64,000 nt of DNA from Caldicellulosiruptor owensensis OL. Its GTDB lineage: Bacteria; Bacillota; Thermoanaerobacteria; Caldicellulosiruptorales; Caldicellulosiruptoraceae. Positions within the stretch are counted from its first letter, which is position 1. Each line of letters opens with the position of its first letter. The translations under genes and the position numbers were made by a program. Below, piece by piece: positions 59,012-64,000 of this stretch. Under the pieces are notes generated by a model. That model ran no database searches. It worked only from the letters and a program-made list of their open reading frames with translations, and had not been told where the DNA came from. Location: positions 1-64,000 of the forward strand of contig NC_014657.1 of assembly GCF_000166335.1 (NCBI RefSeq), written 5' to 3'.

Positions 59012-60655
59012 ATGTTTAAAATTGTTCCAAAGCCTAAAAAACTTGATTTCACAGGGAAATGGTTTTACTTTGATGGTTTTGAAAACTTTCCAGATTTCAT
59101 TTCAAGGGAGTTTTCAATACCAAAAGGCTCATGGAAGATAGAGATTGTCGAAAGACCTGGAACAGGTATTTCAATAGAGGACAAAAAAGTAAAGGTCTGG
59201 GGAAATGTTAATGTTGCTTATGCCACCTTAGTTCAGCTCTTAATTCAAAGAAAAGATGCACTGCCGCAAGTCACAGTAGAAGAAGAATTTAGATTTTCTT
59301 TTAGAGGCTTTCATCTTGATATTGCGAGGGGCGGAGTGCCCAATGTATCAACTTTTAAAAACATATTGAGATGGCTATTTTTGCTCAAATATAACTACTT
59401 TGCAATATACTTTGAAGACCTTTTTCCATGGGAAAAACATCCTAAGATAGGTGCGGGTAGAGGAAGATTAACAAAAGAGGAGTTAAAAGAAATTATAGAG
59501 TACGGCAAAAATCTTGGAGTAGAAGTATTTCCATCCTTAGAGTTAACAGGTCACATGGAGAATATTTTATCAATTCCAGAGTACTCCAAATACAGTGAAT
59601 GGTATTTGCCAAGAGAAGGATGCCTTGACTTGTCGAGTGAAGAAGCAAAAAAATTCGCTTATGAACTTTTAGAAGAAGTATTAGAGTTTTTCCCATCTAA
59701 GTACGTTCACATCGGCGGGGATGAGACATGGGCACTCGGCAGAGGAAAAAGCTTGGAAAAGAATTGGATATTTGAAGGGCCAAAGCTATATGAAGAACAT
59801 CACAAAAACATGATAGATATGGTAGAAAAATACAGAAAGATTCCTATCATGTGGGCAGATATGCTAACAGGTATGTTTCTGAGGCCTGATGAAAGGAAGG
59901 TATGGGAGAAACTTTTGCAAAGCGATATATGGCAAAGGACAATTTTAGCCAACTGGGACTATGCAGCAATGCCCAAGGAGCATTTTATAAACAGAATTGA
60001 GATTCTTGGAAATAATAACCAATCAAATCAAATAGTGTGTCCGGGTTTTTCTAATTGGAACAGGTTTTATCCTGACTTTGAAGTAGCAATTGAGAACATA
60101 AAAAATTTTATTGAGGCTGCTAAGACAAAAGGCATTCAAGGCTTTTTGGTGACATCCTGGGGTGATGATGGGCAGGAGTGTTTGTTTAGTTTTTTATATC
60201 CGCTTTTTGTTGCTACAATTGAGCTTGCTGAAGGTGATGAAGATTGGGAAAAAAGTTATATTATTCTTTCTGGTGAAAGCCGGGAACTACTTGATGTACG
60301 AAAAGTTTTTGGTATGTCGAAAATTGCAAATAATATAAAAGGTCTGTTGTATGGAAGCAAAGAGGTTGTGCAAATGGGGACTTCTGAGAAACGAGGGTTA
60401 AAAAGGTGTTTTGAAGAAGCTTTGCAAAAGGCTATTGTTGCAAATCTTCCTGAAGATTTAGCATTTATCCTACAGGCTATAAGGGTAGCGATAAAAAGGC
60501 TTGAGAATACAGTGACAGCAAGTGATTTAATTGAACTTGGAAGTTATTACTGCAGGCTGTGGTGTAAAGAGAGGAAAAAGGAAGGGCTTGATAGGATTGT
60601 TGAAAGGTTTTGGGCAGCATCTGGTAAAGTTAGCTTAGAACTGGAAGAAAGTTAA
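59012..60655 (+). CDS. Cytoplasmic GH20 beta-N-acetylhexosaminidase-like enzyme
   Basis: The 547-residue protein has a small N-terminal alpha/beta domain (1-85) and a GH20 barrel with FRGFHLDIARGG, SLELTGHMENI and the catalytic pair Asp237-Glu238 in HIGGDETW. With no signal peptide it should split chito-oligosaccharides inside the cell, releasing N-acetylglucosamine. The C-terminal 130 residues are helical. The ATG at 59012 follows AGAAGGGAGA; an ATG at 58985 lacks a ribosome binding site. nagA follows after 25 bases. Confidence 0.88.
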   Translation: MFKIVPKPKKLDFTGKWFYFDGFENFPDFISREFSIPKGSWKIEIVERPGTGISIEDKKVKVWGNVNVAYATLVQLLIQRKDALPQVTVEEEFRFSFRGFHLDIARGGVPNVSTFKNILRWLFLLKYNYFAIYFEDLFPWEKHPKIGAGRGRLTKEELKEIIEYGKNLGVEVFPSLELTGHMENILSIPEYSKYSEWYLPREGCLDLSSEEAKKFAYELLEEVLEFFPSKYVHIGGDETWALGRGKSLEKNWIFEGPKLYEEHHKNMIDMVEKYRKIPIMWADMLTGMFLRPDERKVWEKLLQSDIWQRTILANWDYAAMPKEHFINRIEILGNNNQSNQIVCPGFSNWNRFYPDFEVAIENIKNFIEAAKTKGIQGFLVTSWGDDGQECLFSFLYPLFVATIELAEGDEDWEKSYIILSGESRELLDVRKVFGMSKIANNIKGLLYGSKEVVQMGTSEKRGLKRCFEEALQKAIVANLPEDLAFILQAIRVAIKRLENTVTASDLIELGSYYCRLWCKERKKEGLDRIVERFWAASGKVSLELEES

Positions 60656-60680
60656 AAATATATTTTGAGGTGTTTTAAAA

Positions 60681-61823
60681 ATGAGAAAAAAGTTTTTGGT
60701 CAAAAAGATTTTCAATGGGCATTCTTTTATCAAAGACAATGTTTTGGTTGTAGAAGATGGAATAATTCTGGGGACGCAAAAAGGAATTTATACTGCAGAA
60801 GATAGAGTTATAGACAAAAGAGATTTTATTCTTTCACCTGGATTTGTTGACAAACATACACATGGTATTGGCGGTGTTGATTTTTTTAATACTACAGCAG
60901 ATGATTTAAAAACTATCCAAAACTACTATTTTAAACATGGTGTTACAACTATTGTGCCAACAATTGTGTCAGCTCCTTTTGAAAATATATATAAGCTTGC
61001 CAGAGCTATCAAAGAAGCAAAGAAGGATCCAGATTTTAAACTAAACATTCCTGGAATATTCTTAGAAGGACCATTTATAAATCCTGCAAAGAAAGGTGCG
61101 CATGATAAAAGGTTTTTGCAAAAACCAACAGTTGAGAAATTGGAAGAATTAATTTTTAATTGTGAAGAAAAAATTATAGATATTGCGCTTGCACCAGAGC
61201 TACTTGAAAATCCCAATGAGTTTTTTGCAAAGGCAGCAGAAAGAGATATTAACATTTCTATTGGGCACACAGAAAGCAGCTTTGAACAGGCAAAACAAGC
61301 GCACCTGCTTGGTGCCAAAAATATTGTTCATCTTTTTAATGCAATGCCCCAAATTCATCACAGGCAGAATTCTATTACTACATATGCACTTTTGAGCAGC
61401 ATCAAAGTGGAGCTAATTTGCGATCTTATTCACCTGTCTCCTGAGATTATAAAGCTTACTTACAAGATAAAAGGTCCTGAGAATATTATATTAATTAGTG
61501 ATTCTATTTCTGCAACAGACCTTTCTGATGGTGAGTACAGTTTAGGGGCTTTAGATGTAAAGGTTGAAAATGGGATTTGTAAATTAGCAGATGGCACAAT
61601 AGCTGGCAGTACCTTGACAATTGATAAAGCAGTAAAGAATTTAACAAAAATTGGAATCAGATTAGAAGATGCACTGCGCTCAGCAACTTATAATCCATCA
61701 AGGCTTCTTTCTCTTGAGTGCGGCGCGATAAAAGAAGGCTTTAGAGCAGATTTTGTATTGATGGATGAGAATTTGAATATAAAGGAGGTATATGTTGGGG
61801 GAGAGCTTGTGTATAAGGCATAA
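60681..61823 (+). CDS. nagA: N-acetylglucosamine-6-phosphate deacetylase
   Basis: NagA removes acetate from N-acetylglucosamine 6-phosphate on the way to fructose 6-phosphate. The 380 residues have the amidohydrolase metal site DKHTHGIGGVDF, EGPFINPAKKGAH, the metal ligands in SIGHTESS and VHLFNAM, and the catalytic Asp in LISDSISATD. It is 25 bases after the GH20 gene, so chitin breakdown products are the likely feed. No nagB or kinase gene is in this window. Confidence 0.93.
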   Translation: MRKKFLVKKIFNGHSFIKDNVLVVEDGIILGTQKGIYTAEDRVIDKRDFILSPGFVDKHTHGIGGVDFFNTTADDLKTIQNYYFKHGVTTIVPTIVSAPFENIYKLARAIKEAKKDPDFKLNIPGIFLEGPFINPAKKGAHDKRFLQKPTVEKLEELIFNCEEKIIDIALAPELLENPNEFFAKAAERDINISIGHTESSFEQAKQAHLLGAKNIVHLFNAMPQIHHRQNSITTYALLSSIKVELICDLIHLSPEIIKLTYKIKGPENIILISDSISATDLSDGEYSLGALDVKVENGICKLADGTIAGSTLTIDKAVKNLTKIGIRLEDALRSATYNPSRLLSLECGAIKEGFRADFVLMDENLNIKEVYVGGELVYKA

Positions 61824-61835
61824 GACAATACAGCG

Positions 61836-62060
61836 ATCTGAAAGTCTCTTTATATTTTCATCATCAGCCTTAAAACTTGGCGGAAGTTGCAAAAGCACTG
61901 GACCAAGTTTTTCATTTAAGAGTTTTATCTCTGTTGTTTGAAAGTAATTTGTATAAAACTCAAATCTCTTTGTAGATGGCAAATTTTCCGGGTAGAAAAT
62001 GCCTCTCCAGTGTGAATAAGAAAAACCAGATGTGCCAATGTAAACCTTTGCTTTGCACAT
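61836..62060 (-). pseudogene. Remnant of a DUF72 protein with internal deletion
   Basis: On the minus strand the frame starts like a DUF72 protein (YIGTSGFSYSHWRGIFYPEN, RFEFYTNYFQTTEI). It then jumps directly to KLGPVLLQLPPSFKADDENI, a motif normally about 60-70 residues further on, and loses homology at about 61836, where it runs into nagA. Both an internal piece and the C-terminal half are gone, so this is a dead gene left at the nagA end. Confidence 0.8.
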
Positions 62061-62099
62061 GATATTTGTATCCTCCCATCTGGTGATGGAATAAACAAA

Positions 62100-63185
62100 T
62101 TACTTTGTTATATATACCTCGTCCCATGTATGAAAATTATCTTTTATCACGGTATCATTGATGTTGCTTTTATCAACACCGATAGGGTCTATAAAAAAGG
62201 TTGGAACATTTTTGTAGCCATTGTTTAGCATATAAACAGATTTGAGTGGTTCTTCTTTAATCAACTTGTCAACTATTTCAAGTGTAAGATCAACAAGTCT
62301 GTCAATAGGTTTGTAAACAGTCATAAGTTGAGTACCCTTGACAATTCTCTGACATGCTGAGATGTCTGCATCCTGTCCTGTAACAGGCACTTTTCCTGCA
62401 AGCCTCTTTTCAGAAAGTGCCATGATTGCACCTTCAGCAAGAGAATCATTCGATGCTAAAACCGCATCAATTCTTTTTCCCTCTTCTAAAAGATTATTAA
62501 TATAGTTATAAGCATATTCTTTTCGCCAGTTGTAACAGTATCTTTCCAGAATATTATTTATTTGCTTTTTATTAATAAATGAATCCAATACCTTGTGGTA
62601 CCCTTCTTTTATCATCTGAACATTGTAATCTCCAGGATCTCCGAGCAAAAAAACGTAATTCCCGCGTGGAACGCTTTTTAAAAGCCATTTTGCCATCAGT
62701 TCTCCTACTTTGTAGTTGTTAAATGAAATATACACATCAATATCACTGTTTTTTACAAGTCTGTCATAGCTTATAACCTTTATACCTCTCTTTTTAGCTA
62801 AATTCACAGCACCACTACATTTTTCATAGTTATTAGGAACAATAATCAAGATATTAATGTTTTTACTCAATAGATATTTTACTTGATTAATCTGCTCAAC
62901 ATCGTTTTCGTTTGCGTTTACCCATTCAACCTCATACCCTCTCTCATGTGCCTTGGCAATTAAAATGTCTCTGTCTTTGAACCATCTTTCCTCCTTTAAT
63001 GTGCCCATTGCAAAACCAATTCTGACTTTTGCAGGTTTTATTATTTGTTGTTTTTTATTGTCAAATTTTGGATAGCAAAATATAAAGATTATTAAAGCTG
63101 TTACAAAGAATATCAGGGTAAGGATGAGAAGAATTTTCATTCTATTTTTTTTGACCGCTTTTTTACTTCTATAAATGTAGTTCAT
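62100..63185 (-). CDS. Membrane-anchored XylF-like sugar-binding sensor protein
   Basis: The 361-residue protein has one N-terminal membrane helix (about 17-38), no lipobox, and a periplasmic binding protein fold of the XylF/ribose type (KVRIGFAMGTLKEERWFKDRD, AVLASNDSLAEGAIMAL, VPVTGQDADISACQRI). The anchor and the regulator next to it match XylFII of Clostridium, which senses xylose outside and signals through LytS-YesN, rather than a transport protein. No permease or ATPase is present here. It lies 21 bases after the response regulator gene. Confidence 0.85.
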   Translation of the reverse strand: MNYIYRSKKAVKKNRMKILLILTLIFFVTALIIFIFCYPKFDNKKQQIIKPAKVRIGFAMGTLKEERWFKDRDILIAKAHERGYEVEWVNANENDVEQINQVKYLLSKNINILIIVPNNYEKCSGAVNLAKKRGIKVISYDRLVKNSDIDVYISFNNYKVGELMAKWLLKSVPRGNYVFLLGDPGDYNVQMIKEGYHKVLDSFINKKQINNILERYCYNWRKEYAYNYINNLLEEGKRIDAVLASNDSLAEGAIMALSEKRLAGKVPVTGQDADISACQRIVKGTQLMTVYKPIDRLVDLTLEIVDKLIKEEPLKSVYMLNNGYKNVPTFFIDPIGVDKSNINDTVIKDNFHTWDEVYITK

Positions 63186-63206
63186 AAAATCATCCCTCTT
63201 TTTAAT

Positions 63207-64000
63207 TTAGATTGGCTTTGATTCATCTGGTAAGCTTCTGTATGCCGAGGGTGTCATACCTGTAAACTTTTTAAAAGCCTTGATGAAGTAGTTTGGGTCT
63301 GAAAAACCTACTGCAAAGGATATTTCCTTTATGCTCTTTGATGAATTCTTCAAAAGCTGACAAGCATTCTGAATCCTTAGTTTTGTCAGGTATGTTTTAA
63401 AGCTCACACCGGTATATTTTTTAAAAAGCTTACTAAAATAGTACGGATTAAAATTAAATGCTGTACTTATTTGAGAAAGTGTAATTTCTTGATTGTAATT
63501 TTGGTTTATAAACTCTATTGCTTTGTTGATAGAATCATTGTTTATAATCTGGTCGTGTTTTATCTTTGCTTTGCTAAAGAGTGTTAGTAAAGCTTTTTTA
63601 AAAATATCAACAATTTGTTCAGAAGAAGAATTCAGAATTTGAGAAATAAGTTTTTCTATATCTACAGACTCATTTCTGTTTTCAATGCCAATTTCAAGCA
63701 AAAGCATTATTATCAATTTTATCACTTTATATTTTAGGTTATTTTCTCCAAAAAGCTCAACATAAAGCCTGCACAGCTGATTTATATAGTTTTCTATCAC
63801 AGGAATTTGGGTTGGGTTATTGATTGAATGAATTAGTTTTGCTTCTAAATTTTCAGTCAAAAGAAGAAGATGTTCATTTTCTTCGTTTTCATCGGACGAA
63901 TCAATGTCAAGCATGGCATAATAAGCTTCCCAAAAAGCCTTTTCATAACCTTCATCTAAATAATAAAAATCGCTAAATCCGACCTTGATGTTATTCCAGT
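63207..64000 (-). CDS. AraC-type response regulator (YesN-like), N-terminal part outside the window
   Basis: The frame is open to the window edge (its upstream codons read KVGFSDFYYLDEGYEKAFWEAYYAM), so only the C-terminal 263 or so codons are seen. The last 100 residues are an AraC helix-turn-helix pair (AIEFINQNYNQEITLSQISTAFNFNPYYFSKLFKKYTG, VGFSDPNYFIKAFKKFTGMTPSAYR). The receiver domain is expected beyond 64000. Together with the XylF-like protein it should form a sugar-sensing regulatory set; the kinase gene is probably just outside. Confidence 0.88.
   Translation of the reverse strand, partial: WNNIKVGFSDFYYLDEGYEKAFWEAYYAMLDIDSSDENEENEHLLLLTENLEAKLIHSINNPTQIPVIENYINQLCRLYVELFGENNLKYKVIKLIIMLLLEIGIENRNESVDIEKLISQILNSSSEQIVDIFKKALLTLFSKAKIKHDQIINNDSINKAIEFINQNYNQEITLSQISTAFNFNPYYFSKLFKKYTGVSFKTYLTKLRIQNACQLLKNSSKSIKEISFAVGFSDPNYFIKAFKKFTGMTPSAYRSLPDESKPI

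Overview
The window looks like the start of a chromosome from a thermophilic, plant-biomass-degrading Firmicute, most likely Caldicellulosiruptor or a close relative. The reasons are the order dnaA-dnaN-recF-remB-gyrB-gyrA at the left end, AT-rich sequence with strong AAGGAGG-type ribosome binding sites and many TTG/GTG starts, a GH11 xylanase with a family-36 binding module, S-layer homology proteins, and Clostridia-type WalRK/YycHI and YesN-type regulators. The genus call is inference from gene content and protein character; no alignment was possible.

Layout. 1-9.2 kb: origin region and replication genes (dnaA, dnaN, recF, remB, gyrB, a small flavodoxin, gyrA), closed by a strong terminator. 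9.2-20.4 kb: mostly single genes: a diguanylate cyclase, a secreted PrcB-like protein, a chemotaxis receptor, a zinc-motif protein facing an EF-hand-like protein, a peroxiredoxin, a WG-repeat protein, a LemA-TPM pair and the thiamine transporter ThiT, next to a decayed reading frame. 20.6-27.2 kb: purA, a heterodimeric ABC exporter pair, tRNA-Lys and tRNA-Glu, a SpoIIM-like protein and a UPF0173-type hydrolase. 27.2-36.7 kb: an extracellular polysaccharide or secondary wall polymer cluster with two ligase/polymerase-like membrane proteins, four GT4 glycosyltransferases and a polyprenyl-phosphate sugar transferase; its middle is visibly more AT-rich.

36.8-46.4 kb: a coiled-coil protein built on a 21-bp tandem repeat, a macro-domain protein with a small membrane partner, a 1774-residue SLH protein carrying a transglutaminase-like domain, and pyrG. 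46.4-52.2 kb: a small membrane protein with an unusual leader, then walR-walK, a small secreted protein preceded by a perfect WalR box, yycH and yycI. 52.5-64 kb: the saccharide region: a membrane protein, a GH11-CBM36 xylanase with a consensus promoter and a folded leader, an IS element with a frameshifted transposase, a GH18 chitinase gene broken by one in-frame stop, a GNAT protein, a GH20 hexosaminidase, nagA, a decayed DUF72 gene, and a membrane-anchored XylF-like sensor with the C-terminal part of an AraC-type response regulator that runs off the window.

The genes fall into working groups: chromosome replication and topology; envelope building and its control (polysaccharide cluster, SLH protein, WalRK with YycHI); and chitin and xylan use (GH18, GH20, NagA, GH11, XylF-like sensor with YesN-type regulator). 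The most unusual signals are regulatory: two mutually exclusive helices in the xylanase leader, an SD-to-AUG spacing bridged by a hairpin, an IS inverted repeat that would hide the transposase ribosome binding site in read-through RNA, and the WalR box inside the wal operon.
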